A stretch of 64,000 bases of DNA from VAZQ01 sp034669045 (GCA_034669045.1 JAXDOD010000103.1:1-64000); one strand, 5' to 3'. Counted from the first letter of the stretch, positions 35,756-48,085 are shown. A program made the numbers and translations. The notes: a model not told the origin generated them from the letters alone.

Positions 35756-37180
35756 CTAGTCCTGAAGCTGCCGCTTCAGCAGCTCGATCTCCTCGGCGAG
35801 CGCGGAGTCGTTGTTCACCAGGTTCTCGATCTTGCGCACCGCGTGCAGCACGGTGGTGTGATCGCGGCCGCCGAAGCGCCGTCCGATCTCGGGAAGCGAT
35901 CGCAGCGTCAGGGTCTTGGCCAGATACATCGCGACCTGTCGCGGGCGCACGACGTTGGCGGTCCGCCTCGACGACAGCAGGTCGGCGCGGCTGACGTTGT
36001 ATTGACGGGCGACGACGCGCTGGATTTCCTCGATTTTGACCCGCTTGGGCTCCTGCGGCCGGATCAGGTCGCGCACCTCGCGCTCGGCCATTTCAAGCGT
36101 GACCGGCTGGCCGGTGAGCTTGCTGTGGGCGAGCAGCCGGTTGAGGGCGCCTTCGAGGTCGCGGCCGTTATGGGTGACCGCCTTGGCGATGAAGACGAGG
36201 ACCGGCGGCGGGACGTCGAAGCCCGGGTGGTGCATCCTGGCGGCGGCGACCCGGGACTTGAGGATTTCCAGCCGCAATTCCTCGCCCAGCGATCCCATCT
36301 CGACGACCAGCCCGCCGGCCAGCCGCGAGCGCACGCGCTCGTCGAGCGTCTCGAGGTCGGATGGCGGCCGGTCGGACGCGATCACGACCTGCCGGCCGGC
36401 GTCGATGAGCGCATTGAGGGTGTGGCAGAATTCGGCCTGCGTCGACTTGCCCTGCAGGAACTGGAGATCGTCGATCACCAGGACGTCGATCGCGCGCAGC
36501 GCCTCCTTGAAGGCGATCGCATTCTGCGACCGCAGCGCCGCGACGAAGCCGTACATGAAGCGTTCGGCGGTGAGGTAGAGCACCCTGCGCTCGGAGGTCG
36601 CATTGCCGGCCCACGCCAGCGACTGCAGCAGGTGGGTCTTGCCGAGCCCGACCCCGGCATGGACGTAGAGCGGGTTGAACATCACCGGGTCGCCGCGGCG
36701 CGCCTGCGAGACCTGCTTGGCGGCGGCATGGGCGAGCGTATTGGAGCGCCCCACCACGAAGGTCTCGAAGGTCAGGCGCGGATCGAGCGGCGAGCCGCCG
36801 AGCCCCTCGTGCACCGCCGAGATCGGCGTCGTGAGATTGCGCGGCTCGCCGGCCCCTTTGGCGGTCTCGCGCTCGCGCGGGCTGGCGGGCGTCTCCGCGG
36901 CCTTCGCCTTGGGCGGCAGTTGCCGGATCACCGCCGATCGCACCGTCAGCTCCAGCCGTGCGAGGTCGGGCGCCTCCTTCTGCCAGCAATTGAGCAGCTT
37001 CTCGGCGTAATGCGACTGGATCCAGCTCTTGAGGAAGCGCGTCGGCACCGAGAGCTTCATCGTCTCGCCCTCGCTGCCTTCGACCTCCATGCGGGCGAAC
37101 CAGCTCGAAAACACATCCTCGCCGACGACGGCACGAAGCCGCTCCTTCACTCGCAGCCAGCGCTCCTGGTCCGGGGTCAT
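35756..37180 (-). CDS. dnaA: Chromosomal replication initiator DnaA
   Basis: A 474-residue DnaA: domain I (MTPDQERWLRVKERLRAVVG, FSSWF), a variable linker (about 85-130), the AAA domain with Walker A GVGLGKTH (about 176-183) and Walker B VLVIDDLQFLQGK, and the C-terminal DNA-binding motif GRRFGGRDHTTVLHA. It opens the origin and regulates its own region. ATG 37180 matches the family start. It precedes dnaN in the same direction. Confidence 0.97.
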   Translation of the reverse strand: MTPDQERWLRVKERLRAVVGEDVFSSWFARMEVEGSEGETMKLSVPTRFLKSWIQSHYAEKLLNCWQKEAPDLARLELTVRSAVIRQLPPKAKAAETPASPRERETAKGAGEPRNLTTPISAVHEGLGGSPLDPRLTFETFVVGRSNTLAHAAAKQVSQARRGDPVMFNPLYVHAGVGLGKTHLLQSLAWAGNATSERRVLYLTAERFMYGFVAALRSQNAIAFKEALRAIDVLVIDDLQFLQGKSTQAEFCHTLNALIDAGRQVVIASDRPPSDLETLDERVRSRLAGGLVVEMGSLGEELRLEILKSRVAAARMHHPGFDVPPPVLVFIAKAVTHNGRDLEGALNRLLAHSKLTGQPVTLEMAEREVRDLIRPQEPKRVKIEEIQRVVARQYNVSRADLLSSRRTANVVRPRQVAMYLAKTLTLRSLPEIGRRFGGRDHTTVLHAVRKIENLVNNDSALAEEIELLKRQLQD

Positions 37181-38202
37181 CTTGGTTTTTCTCGCAATTG
37201 CGGAGGGATTGGACGCGGTTGGAACGCAGAGTCTTCCACGCACCCAACGGGGGGCTGACGCAACGCGGACCCAAAAAGGGAGGGACGAGGTCTGCTGGCA
37301 GATGAAGGAGCGAGGGACCGGGACCGGCAGCCGTACGGCGCGATCCTGATCCGGCAAGCTCAGCGGCCTGGGGGCGGGAGCCCGCGCGCAATGGCACTGG
37401 AGGTGACGCCTCCCGCAAAGGGCCGCAAACGCAGCACCGTCACCGTCTCATGGCCGCAAAATTGTGTTATTGTCTTCATGATGTCCCCCCTGCCTGTCCA
37501 TCGCCGCCGCCGCCACGATGGTCAAGCACATATTCAGACTTGTCGAAGTATTCAGAGCCGTTCTTCGTCACCGTATACAATATACCGCGCGCACCAAAGC
37601 TTAGATTGCCGTACCAACAACAAAGCTGTGACTAACCTTTAGATCGAAAGCGGAACGACTGGACACGAATCGGTCATTCCCATCCTTCGATGAGCTCGAA
37701 TTCGAACCTTTTACTGGGAGCCCCCTCAGGCCCGGGCGCGAATTCAAGTTAGCACGATAGCGGGTGCCTTCAAGCGCATACAAACGGCAACGTCGGCGGA
37801 TTTTGCGCAGCCGATCGCGGCCCGCGCGGCCGGCGCGACATTACTGCGGCGTAAATCGTTGAATCCAGGGGGCTATTGGAGGGGCCCGCGGCACCCGGGA
37901 CGATCGGTAGGGCCGCCGTTTTGGACGAAAGCCGCGACCGTTCCGATTTGGCCTGCTGCCACAATTTGAAGTCCTGACGGCCACTATCCCTTTAAGTCTA
38001 GCTGTTGAAAGCCAAATTTTTGGGCGAATTCACAGGGTAGCCCGCGGCATTCTGACCGGGCTGGCGGCCAATCCGGCCTGGCGCCATCGAGACGGGCATC
38101 GCCTTACCGTGCGGACGCGCGCATGCGGACCGCAGGCGCGTTATAGCCGCCGTCAGTGACGTTTTTACAACAAAGGGCGTTGAAGAGTGCGCCAACGCCC
38201 GA
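37181..38202. other. 1-kb gene-free region between rpsT and dnaA
   Basis: No convincing gene on either strand. It contains an AT-richer stretch (about 37520-37680) and scattered weak DnaA-box-like sites, for example TGTGACTAA at 37626 (7 of 9 to the reverse DnaA box). No perfect TTATCCACA was found. It must hold the dnaA promoter and is one candidate for the replication origin, though alphaproteobacterial origins often lie elsewhere. Confidence 0.5.
38175..38200 (-). terminator. Rho-independent terminator of rpsT
   Basis: An 8-bp stem GGGCGTTG/CAACGCCC with a 10-base loop begins 2 bp after the rpsT stop on the minus strand and is followed by TTTGTTGT. Confidence 0.6.
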
Positions 38203-38469
38203 TCACTGGGCGAGCTTGGCCACCCGGTCGGTGAGGCGGGAAACCTTGCGGCTCGCGGCGTTCCTATGAATAACGCCCTTCTGGGCCGAACGCATGATCA
38301 CCGGCTCGGCATCCTTCAGCGCAGCGGCGGCCTGGGTCCGGTCGCCGGCCGCGATCGCGTCCTCGACCTTGCCCACGGCGCTGCGCAAACGGGTGCGGCG
38401 CGACTTGTTGACCTCGGTGCGCCGCACGATCTGGCGTTGGGCCTTGCTGGCGGATGACGTATTGGCCAT
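38203..38469 (-). CDS. rpsT: 30S ribosomal protein S20
   Basis: An 88-residue basic S20 (MANTSSASKAQRQIVRRTEV ... RNAASRKVSRLTDRVAKL), the usual length and ending for alphaproteobacteria. It binds 16S rRNA in the small subunit. ATG 38469. It is followed by a hairpin terminator and, 1 kb on, by dnaA; this rpsT-dnaA order is common in Hyphomicrobiales. Confidence 0.96.
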   Translation of the reverse strand: MANTSSASKAQRQIVRRTEVNKSRRTRLRSAVGKVEDAIAAGDRTQAAAALKDAEPVIMRSAQKGVIHRNAASRKVSRLTDRVAKLAQ

Positions 38470-38574
38470 TGCTTGCTCGATATCGTGAAAATGACAGCGG
38501 CGGCGAGAAGCCTCGCCGCCAATTTGCGCCGCTTATAGTCGGCCGCCCAAAGAGAGTCAAAGCCACCGGCCGGC

Positions 38575-39468
38575 TCAGGCGGCACCTTTTTGGCGCACGC
38601 CGTCATAGCCGGCCACCACAGATGCCCGGTCACCGTCAGGGAACCGGGCCAACGGCGGCTTGACCGCGGCCCAGGCGCCGTCCGCATGGATATGCGCCAG
38701 CAGCGCCTTCACGCCGGAAACCAGTTGCTTGCCGTCGAACAGCTTGCGGATGGCCACCGCCTGGTCGAGCGCGCGCTGGTCGCCGTCGCGCCAGGCGCGG
38801 GCGCAGAGATCGGCGTTGAGGTTCGCGGTCGCCGAGATGCAGCCCGCGAAGGCGCCCGCGCGCGCCTCCATGAGCGCCGCCTCGGTCGAGGGAAAGACCA
38901 GGAAGCCGCCCCCGAGCGCGGCGGCGGCGCGCGCATAGGCCATGTCGCCGGACGAATCCTTCAGGCCCGCGATCCGCGCGCCGAAGGCGCCGCGCAGCCG
39001 CGCGATCAGCGGCACGTGCCAGGCGAGCCCCGACTGCGCCGGGAAATGATAGAGGTAGATCGGGATCGGCCGCGCCGCGGTCGCCTGCATGATGGTGTCC
39101 ACATAGGCGACGAGGCCGTCGTCCGGCACGCCCTTGTAGTAGAACGGCGGCAGGAGGAGCGCGCCGGCGAAGCCGAGCTCGGCGGCATGGCGCGTCAGCG
39201 CGACCGCGTCCGCCGTCGCGGCGGCGCCGGTGCCGACCATCAGGCGTTGCAGCGGCAGGCCGGCGTCGCGATAGGCGCTCATCACGCGCTTGCGCTGCTC
39301 GAGCGAGAACGAGGTAGCCTCCCCGGTGGTGCCGAGCACGTTGAGCCCGTCGCAGCCGTTCGCCAGCAGGAAACCCGCGAGCGCGGTGGCGCGCGCGAGG
39401 TCGGGCTCGCCCGCAGCGTCGATCGGCGAGGCGATGGCGGCGATGACGCCGTGGAGTTTGTCGCTCAT
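38575..39468 (-). CDS. DapA/N-acetylneuraminate-lyase family aldolase
   Basis: A 297-residue class I aldolase-type barrel: GTTGE motif at 46-50, catalytic Tyr in IYLYHF (Y138/Y140) and the Schiff-base Lys K170 in AGLKDSSGD. Members condense or cleave pyruvate adducts. Family signatures of true DapA are incomplete and the gene is isolated from lysine genes, so another pyruvate aldolase or a dehydratase is as likely. It lies between rpsT and the malic enzyme gene on the same strand. Confidence 0.87.
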   Translation of the reverse strand: MSDKLHGVIAAIASPIDAAGEPDLARATALAGFLLANGCDGLNVLGTTGEATSFSLEQRKRVMSAYRDAGLPLQRLMVGTGAAATADAVALTRHAAELGFAGALLLPPFYYKGVPDDGLVAYVDTIMQATAARPIPIYLYHFPAQSGLAWHVPLIARLRGAFGARIAGLKDSSGDMAYARAAAALGGGFLVFPSTEAALMEARAGAFAGCISATANLNADLCARAWRDGDQRALDQAVAIRKLFDGKQLVSGVKALLAHIHADGAWAAVKPPLARFPDGDRASVVAGYDGVRQKGAA

Positions 39469-39472
39469 GTGG

Positions 39473-39510
39473 TCCTGAGTAATCCGGCTGCTGATCCTGA
39501 GTAATCCGGC
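39473..39510. repeat. Pair of 16-bp direct repeats upstream of the aldolase gene
   Basis: TCCTGAGTAATCCGGC at 39473-39488 and again at 39495-39510, a 22-bp period (two helical turns). It lies between the malic enzyme stop and the aldolase start and could be a regulator site or a small local duplication. Confidence 0.6.
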
Positions 39511-39526
39511 CGCGACGAATGGACAT

Positions 39527-41806
<2,280 letters not shown>

Positions 41807-42018
41807 TTCAACTCCTTGACGCCAGCCGCGCGACATCGCCGCGGCCCGGCAACGACCCTAGCGGATCGGGCGGCGGTGGCTCAAGGACCGGATTGCAAGC
41901 GAGGCGGTGCGGCGGCGCGCTCGACCGGCGCTGGGCCGCCGCACGCCGCAATTGAATCCGCGCACAAGCCGGAGTAAGCCGTGGCCGGGCGCGCTTTTTG
42001 AGGGATGACGGCCGCACC

Positions 42019-42339
42019 ATGATCCGTTTCCTGTTCCGCTTCATCGGTCTGTTGTGTCTCGCGCTGGGCTTCATTTTCCTGGTCTATGACGGCACCAAGT
42101 CGATCGCCGACCAGAAGTGGCTCTATGTCACCAGGGTCAGCGACGTGTGGGCGACCGTGCACGAGCAGAGCCTCGCGCTGGTGCAGCCGACACTGCAGCG
42201 CATCGCGGTGTGGCTCTGGGACCCGATCGCCGTCAATGTGCTCAATGCACCGAGCTGGCTGGTGCTGGTCGTCCTTGCCACGCTCCTGATCCTGATCGGG
42301 CGCAAGCGGCGGCCGCTGATCGGCTATGCGCGGGATTAG
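42019..42339 (+). CDS. Small two-TM membrane protein
   Basis: A 106-residue protein with an N-terminal helix (FLFRFIGLLCLALGFIFLVY), a soluble amphipathic middle (DGTKSIADQKWLYVTRVSDVW) and a C-terminal helix (WLVLVVLATLLILIG) followed by RKRR. ATG 42019 is chosen at the hydrophobic start. It is divergent from the malic enzyme gene. Function unknown. Confidence 0.72.
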   Translation: MIRFLFRFIGLLCLALGFIFLVYDGTKSIADQKWLYVTRVSDVWATVHEQSLALVQPTLQRIAVWLWDPIAVNVLNAPSWLVLVVLATLLILIGRKRRPLIGYARD

Positions 42340-42480
42340 CGCCCGTCTTTCCGCTCCCGTGCGCGTGGCGCCGGGCTGAGCCACCTGCCGCAGACGTGAT
42401 GGGTCTGCCGGGTGCGCGAGGCGCGCGCTCCCACTATATTGCGGCCGACAGCTGTGGACCCAGAGCACGGGAGAGACCGC

Positions 42481-43155
<675 letters not shown>

Positions 43156-43282
43156 CGCAGCGCGCACCGACGCAGCGACCGGTCGCGCCAGCCGTGCGGT
43201 CCCTTTCTCGGGCCGCGCGGCTTTTCTTTATGTGCCGATCTGACATGCTGGCGACTGCTCGGATTCGAAAGGGGGCCACCCC

Positions 43283-43804
43283 ATGCGCAAGATCGAACTG
43301 GCCATCGAGGCCATCCTGTTCCAGTGCCGCTGGATATTGGCGCCGTTCTACATCGGCCTGGCCGTGTGCCTGCTGGTGCTCCTCGTTCACTTCGGCATCG
43401 AGCTGTTCGCCTTCGTGATCCGGATTCATGTGGCGAGCCAGTCGGATGTGATCCTCGGCGTGCTGAGCCTGATCGACATCGTGTTTACCGGCAATCTGGT
43501 GCTGATCGTGATCCTGTCCGGCTATGAGAATTTCGTGTCGCGCATCGATGCCGGCAACCACGACCGTCCGCAATGGATGACCAAGGTCGATTTCGGCGGC
43601 CTCAAGCAGAAGCTGATGACGTCGATCGTGGCGATCTCGGCCATCCAGGTGCTCAAGGCGTTCATGAACGTGGAGCAATACGACACCAGCAAGCTCGGCT
43701 GGCTGGTCGGCATCCATCTGGTCTTCCTCGGCTCGCTGCTGGCGGTCGTGCTGGCCGACCGGCTGTCCGATTCGATGAAGGCGCCGGAGGAGAAGTCGAA
43801 TTGA
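43283..43804 (+). CDS. YqhA/UPF0114 family membrane protein
   Basis: A 173-residue protein with four hydrophobic helices and the family's ending part (VLSGYENFVSRID, LKQKLMTSIVAISAIQVLKAFM). It matches the TIGR00645/YqhA family in length and motifs. ATG 43283 follows AAAGGGGG. The family's function is not settled. It stands alone between msrA and a polysaccharide-export gene. Confidence 0.88.
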   Translation: MRKIELAIEAILFQCRWILAPFYIGLAVCLLVLLVHFGIELFAFVIRIHVASQSDVILGVLSLIDIVFTGNLVLIVILSGYENFVSRIDAGNHDRPQWMTKVDFGGLKQKLMTSIVAISAIQVLKAFMNVEQYDTSKLGWLVGIHLVFLGSLLAVVLADRLSDSMKAPEEKSN

Positions 43805-43930
43805 CCATGACGCGCCGGAAGCGGCCCGATTCGCCTGTGACGACAGGCCATTAGGCGTCGGGTGAGGCTTTGTTAACCATAACAGGCCTTAATCCGGGTG
43901 ACCCACTCGTGCCTGGGGCCCGGACTCACA

Positions 43931-44653
43931 ATGCGGCCAGTTCGCCTGTTCGTTCTCGTTCTGCTCGCCGTCGCGCTCGCCGGCTGCGCCAGCATGCCCG
44001 CGCCGCGCGTTGCGGTCGCCACACCGCCGCCCGCAACCGATCTCGACAGCCTGGTCTATGCCAGACCCGCGGCGATGGCGGGGGACCAGCGCGTGGTGGC
44101 GAAGCCTACGCCGCCGCCCACAGAGGCCCGCGCCCAGGTGATGGTGGCGCCTGCCGAGGTGACGCTAGACCCGGCCGCCGCCTTCGAGGGCGAGGTCCCC
44201 TATACGCTGGATACCGGCGACAAGCTGCGCGTGGTCGTCTTCGGCCAGGACGGACTGACCAATTCCTATTCGGTCGACTCCGCCGGCGCGGTGACGATGC
44301 CGCTGATCGGGGCGGTGCCGGCGCGCGGACTGACCCCCGGAGAATTGTCCCGCGCGGTGGCGGAACGCCTGCGCCGCGGCTTCGTCCGCGATCCGCATGT
44401 CGCGATCGAGGTCGAGCTGTACCGGCCGTTCTTCATCCTGGGCGAGGTGACCTATCCGGGGCAGTATCCCTACGTGCCCCATATGTCGGTCGAGAACGCG
44501 GTGGCGATCGCCGGCGGCTTCACGCCGCGCGCCTATCGCTGGGACATCCGCATCGACCGGCCGGCCACCGGCGGGGTCGTGCGCAAATCGGTGCCGCTGC
44601 TCACGCGCGTGCGGCCGGGCGACACCGTCATCATCAAGGAACGCTGGTTCTGA
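43931..44653 (+). CDS. Wza-type polysaccharide export lipoprotein
   Basis: A 240-residue lipoprotein: signal with lipobox VALAGC (acylated Cys near residue 21), a Pro/Ala-rich linker, then the polysaccharide biosynthesis/export domain (YTLDTGDKLRVVVFGQDGLT, GAVTMPLIGAV, RRGFVRDPHVAIEV) and a SLBB-like part (FILGEVTYPGQYPYVPHMSV). It forms outer-membrane export channels. ATG 43931 is chosen because it gives a proper signal; an in-frame GTG lies at 43898. No capsule synthesis genes are adjacent. Confidence 0.9.
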   Translation: MRPVRLFVLVLLAVALAGCASMPAPRVAVATPPPATDLDSLVYARPAAMAGDQRVVAKPTPPPTEARAQVMVAPAEVTLDPAAAFEGEVPYTLDTGDKLRVVVFGQDGLTNSYSVDSAGAVTMPLIGAVPARGLTPGELSRAVAERLRRGFVRDPHVAIEVELYRPFFILGEVTYPGQYPYVPHMSVENAVAIAGGFTPRAYRWDIRIDRPATGGVVRKSVPLLTRVRPGDTVIIKERWF

Positions 44654-44723
44654 AGCTGGAGGACGGAGAACCGACGACGGAAAGGTGAGCTCCATCCGTC
44701 GTCCGTCCGCTCTCCTCGTCGTC

Positions 44724-45398
44724 TCACGTCTTCATGTGCTTCCGCAGGAAGTCGAGCGAGCGCGGCCAGGCCGCCTCGGCGCTCGGCTTGTGGAAGCTCG
44801 CGCGCTCGTCGCAGTGGAAGCCGTGCGGCGCATCCGGATAGGTGTAGATCTCGACCTCGGGGCGCTTCTGCTTGATCGCCTCCACGTCGGTCATCGGGAT
44901 GCCCTGGTCCTTTTCGCCGAAATGCATCTGCACCGGGATCTTCGGCTTCTCGTCGGCGAATTTCGCGATCTGGCCGCCGTAGTAGCAGATCGCGGCCGCC
45001 AGGCCGTCGAGCCGCGTGGCTGCCAGGAACGCGACGCTGCCGCCCATGCAGAAGCCGATGATGGCGACCGGCCCTTCCTTCTTCAGTTCGTCGATCGCCG
45101 ACTGGGTGTCCTTGAGCATCGCGTCCCAGTTGGGCGCGGCGACGAACTTGCGCGCATTGGCGATCTCGTCGGGCGTGTAGCCGCACTCGAAGCCTTTCTC
45201 GGTGCGATCGAACAGCGCCGGCGCGACGGCGTTGTAGCCTTCCTCGGCGAGTCGGTCGCAGACCGCGCGGATATGATGATTGACGCCGAAAATCTCCTGG
45301 ATGACCACGATGCCGCCCTTGGCCGGGCCCTTGGCGTCGGCCCGATAGGCGCCGAGCTGGTGCTGATCGGCGGCAGTCAGCGAGAAATGTTTACCCAA
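44724..45398 (-). CDS. Dienelactone hydrolase family protein
   Basis: A 224-residue alpha/beta hydrolase with the DLH cysteine elbow GFCMGGS (C117), E35 (VVIQEIFGV), an Asp in EKDQGIP and His in APHGFHCDER. The classical enzyme opens dienelactone in chloroaromatic breakdown; many family members are general esterases. ATG 45398 has GGAGGAAGACTTGG upstream. It has no catechol pathway neighbours here. Confidence 0.92.
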   Translation of the reverse strand: MGKHFSLTAADQHQLGAYRADAKGPAKGGIVVIQEIFGVNHHIRAVCDRLAEEGYNAVAPALFDRTEKGFECGYTPDEIANARKFVAAPNWDAMLKDTQSAIDELKKEGPVAIIGFCMGGSVAFLAATRLDGLAAAICYYGGQIAKFADEKPKIPVQMHFGEKDQGIPMTDVEAIKQKRPEVEIYTYPDAPHGFHCDERASFHKPSAEAAWPRSLDFLRKHMKT

Positions 45399-45510
45399 GT
45401 CTTCCTCCTGTGAGCGTTGCGGGCGGGCGCAATCCAGAGCCCAGGCCCCGATAGGACGATTTCACGCTGGCGCGCGGACAAATGCAACAAGGGCGAGCGG
45501 TGCACGCGGG

Positions 45511-46521
45511 TCAGCCCGGGCGCAAGCCGAACGCCTGCGCGAGCAGTTCATAGGAGCGCCGGCGCGCGGCGTGATCGTAGACCATGGTCGTGACCATCAC
45601 CTCGTCGGCTTTCGTCTGCGCGATCAGCGCCTCGAGCCGCGCGCGCACGGTCGCCGGCGCGCCGAGGAAGAGCCGCTCGCGGCGCGCCCGGATGCGCTCG
45701 CGGTCGACCGGCGAATAGGGAAAAGCCTGCGCCTCTTCGGGGCTCGCAAGCGGCAGGTATTCGCCGCGCGCGCGGCGAACCCAGTTGAGGTCGAGCGTGG
45801 TCGCGAGCCGCTCCGCCTCCGCGTCGCTGTCGGCGCAGACGGCCGCGCAGGCGAGGATCGCGTAGGGCCGATCGAGCGTGGCCGACGGCTTGAACTGCTC
45901 GCGATAGGCCAGCATCGGCGCCGCCGCGTCGTGGTCGGAGAAGTGGTGCGCGAAGGAAAAGCCGGCGCCGATCATGGCGGCGAGCTGTGCGCTGTATCCG
46001 CTCGAGCCGAGGAGCCAGAGCGGCGGCAGCGCCACGTCCTGCGGCATCGCGTGCACGGCGCGGAACGGATGCCCTTCCGGGAATCCGTTGCGGTCGAACA
46101 GCAGGAGCTCCTGGAACCGCTCCAGGAAATCGTCGCCCTCGGCCGTGTCCTGGCGCCGGCGCAACGCATAGGACGTGACCGGATCGGTGCCGGGCGCGCG
46201 TCCGATGCCGAGATCGATGCGGCCCGGGAATAGCGCCTCCAGCACCTTGAAGCGCTCGGCGACCATCAGCGGCGCGTGGTTCGGCAGCATCACGCCGCCC
46301 GACCCGACGCGCATGCGCTGCGTCGCGGCCGCGATCTGCCCGATCATGATCTCGGGCGCGGAGCTTGCGACCGAGGGCAGGTTGTGATGCTCCGCCACCC
46401 AGTAGCGGGTGTAGCCGAGGCGCTCGGCAAGTTGCGCAAGGTCGAGCGAGTTGCGCAGCGCGATGGCGCCGGACGAACCGGCGCTGACCGGGGAGAGATC
46501 GAGGACGGAAATCGGGACCAT
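45511..46521 (-). CDS. LLM-class flavin-dependent oxidoreductase
   Basis: A 336-residue luciferase-like monooxygenase (YhbW/YceB-like subgroup): VLDLSPVSAGSSGAIALRNS, YWVAEHHN, GGVMLPNHAPLMVAE, FPGRIDLGIGRAPGTD. It uses reduced FMN to oxidise an unknown substrate. ATG 46521 is used; a GTG lies one codon earlier. No strong ribosome site. The next minus-strand gene stop is 24 bp upstream. Confidence 0.93.
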   Translation of the reverse strand: MVPISVLDLSPVSAGSSGAIALRNSLDLAQLAERLGYTRYWVAEHHNLPSVASSAPEIMIGQIAAATQRMRVGSGGVMLPNHAPLMVAERFKVLEALFPGRIDLGIGRAPGTDPVTSYALRRRQDTAEGDDFLERFQELLLFDRNGFPEGHPFRAVHAMPQDVALPPLWLLGSSGYSAQLAAMIGAGFSFAHHFSDHDAAAPMLAYREQFKPSATLDRPYAILACAAVCADSDAEAERLATTLDLNWVRRARGEYLPLASPEEAQAFPYSPVDRERIRARRERLFLGAPATVRARLEALIAQTKADEVMVTTMVYDHAARRRSYELLAQAFGLRPG

Positions 46522-46545
46522 CACGCGGGCGGCGCGCTCATGCGG

Positions 46546-46839
46546 TCAGAACGGCCAGGGCCGGCGCAAGTTCCAGTCCTGCTTCCACCCGGTCAGGTGA
46601 CCTTTGCGGAACTGCAGCGCCATGCCGGTATCGACCGGATAGAAACCGGGAACGGCCGCCGATCCCTTGGCGATGTAGATCTCCGACGCGCCCCTGCTGG
46701 AGTAGGGGATGAGCGGCACCTGGAGCGCGGAGGAGGCTTCAAGCGGAGTCATGCCGAAACGCAGCGGCAGGACGTTGGAGCGGGTCGACCCGCAGAACGC
46801 CAGCCAGCATACGCACAACGACACCACGGCACGTCTCAT
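46546..46839 (-). CDS. Small secreted hypothetical protein
   Basis: A 97-residue protein with an N-terminal hydrophobic signal (RRAVVSLCVCWLAFC) and a mature part containing RFGMTPLEASSALQVPL and a C-terminal WNLRRPWPF. The FGMTPLEAS segment resembles small secreted proteins common in bradyrhizobia. ATG 46839 is used. It ends 24 bp before the LLM oxidoreductase start and may be co-transcribed with it. Function unknown. Confidence 0.65.
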   Translation of the reverse strand: MRRAVVSLCVCWLAFCGSTRSNVLPLRFGMTPLEASSALQVPLIPYSSRGASEIYIAKGSAAVPGFYPVDTGMALQFRKGHLTGWKQDWNLRRPWPF

Positions 46840-46917
46840 GGCCCATCTTGGGTCCATTCGGGCGCGCAGGCAAGGGCAGGCGGGACAGGGCCGGATGGCG
46901 GGATAGCTCGCTCCGTC

Positions 46918-47018
46918 GTCATTCCGGGGCGCGAGCGAAGCGCGCGAGCCCGGAATCCATAACCACTGCTGCGGCGCATGGATTCCGGGCTCCGGCCTTC
47001 GGCCGTCCCCGGAATGAC
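46918..47018. repeat. Dispersed palindromic repeat (GTCATTCCGGGG family)
   Basis: A 101-bp element with arms GTCATTCCGGGG and CCCCGGAATGAC and inner GGAATCCAT/ATGGATTCC pair. It lies between the small secreted protein and the ornithine-cyclodeaminase-family gene. Related remnants occur at 3890 and 63073. Confidence 0.85.
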
Positions 47019-47041
47019 CGTGAAGGTTTTTTTCAGCGCCC

Positions 47042-48085
47042 CTAAATCTCGATCCCCCGCCCGGCCGCGCGTGCCTTGTCGTGGGCGAGCTTGGCCAATG
47101 CCATGAAGCCGACGCCCTGGTCGGAATTCTGCTTGAACACCGTGATCTCGTCGGGGGATTGCCGCCCCGAAGCCTTGCCGGCGACGAGTTGGCCGAGGTC
47201 GGCGATCTTGTCCCAGGAGGTGATCCCGTTTTCGACCGGCTCGAACAGGTCGGCCTGCTCGTCCATGATCGCCTGTGCCTTGAGCGTCGCGACCACGCGG
47301 TCGGCGCGCGCGATCACCGTATCGTCGAACTCGCGCCGCGGCCGCGGGACCGAGCCCTGCAGGAACACGCCCTTGTTGCTGGCGACGATCGAGGTGACGT
47401 GCTGGCCGGGCACCAGCCACTCGCCGAACAGCACCGGATCATTGCTGCCGGTGGCAAGGCAAATGAGGTCGGCGCCGCGCGCGGCCTCCTCCGCCGTCTC
47501 GACCGCGGCAATGCGCGCGCGCACCTGCGGCTGCATGCGCGCCACGAAGGCCGCGCGGTTGTCGGCGCTGCGGCTGTAGACGCGCACCTCCTCGATCGTC
47601 GGCCGGATGGCGAGCATGGCGATCAGGTGCCGGCGGGCCTGCCGGCCGGTGCCGTAGAGCGCCAGCACGCGGCAGTCCGGGCGCGCGAGGATGTCGGTGC
47701 CGACCGCGCCGGTGATCGGCGTCTCGGTGCCGAACCAGTCCGCCTCCGGCTCGTCGAACAGCGGCAGCGAGCCGACCACGATGCATTTGAGCTCCGCGGT
47801 CTCGCTGTCATAGGCGACATAGACCCGCTTGCCGGCCTTCTCGTATTGCTGCGCGCCGTCGCGGAAGCTGAAGCGCTCGACATGGATGAACATGCCGGCC
47901 ACCTGCAGCCGGTGGCAGCCGCCCTGATGCACGCTGACGCGGCGGTCCTCGTGCTGGATGCGCACGCGCGGGGCCGAATAGGCGGGCTTCTCACCCTGGT
48001 CACGGAAGCCGTCGCGCACCGCCGCGATGGCTTCCTCGATCGAGATCAGGCCTTTGAGCTCCGCGGCCTTGATGAGCAGCGCCAT
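47042..48085 (-). CDS. Ornithine cyclodeaminase/mu-crystallin family protein
   Basis: A 347-residue NAD(P)-binding protein of the OCD/mu-crystallin family: YSAPRVRIQHEDRRVSVHQGG, SLPLFDEPEADWFGTETPITGAVGTD, and the Rossmann motif LALYGTGRQARRHL. Members act as ornithine cyclodeaminase, alanine or ketimine reductases. Length is usual. ATG 48085. Substrate not deducible. Confidence 0.91.
   Translation of the reverse strand: MALLIKAAELKGLISIEEAIAAVRDGFRDQGEKPAYSAPRVRIQHEDRRVSVHQGGCHRLQVAGMFIHVERFSFRDGAQQYEKAGKRVYVAYDSETAELKCIVVGSLPLFDEPEADWFGTETPITGAVGTDILARPDCRVLALYGTGRQARRHLIAMLAIRPTIEEVRVYSRSADNRAAFVARMQPQVRARIAAVETAEEAARGADLICLATGSNDPVLFGEWLVPGQHVTSIVASNKGVFLQGSVPRPRREFDDTVIARADRVVATLKAQAIMDEQADLFEPVENGITSWDKIADLGQLVAGKASGRQSPDEITVFKQNSDQGVGFMALAKLAHDKARAAGRGIEI

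Noticed and set aside
37181..38202. Perfect DnaA-box cluster proving an origin
   Set aside because: No TTATCCACA or its reverse was found; only 6-7 of 9 matches, expected by chance.
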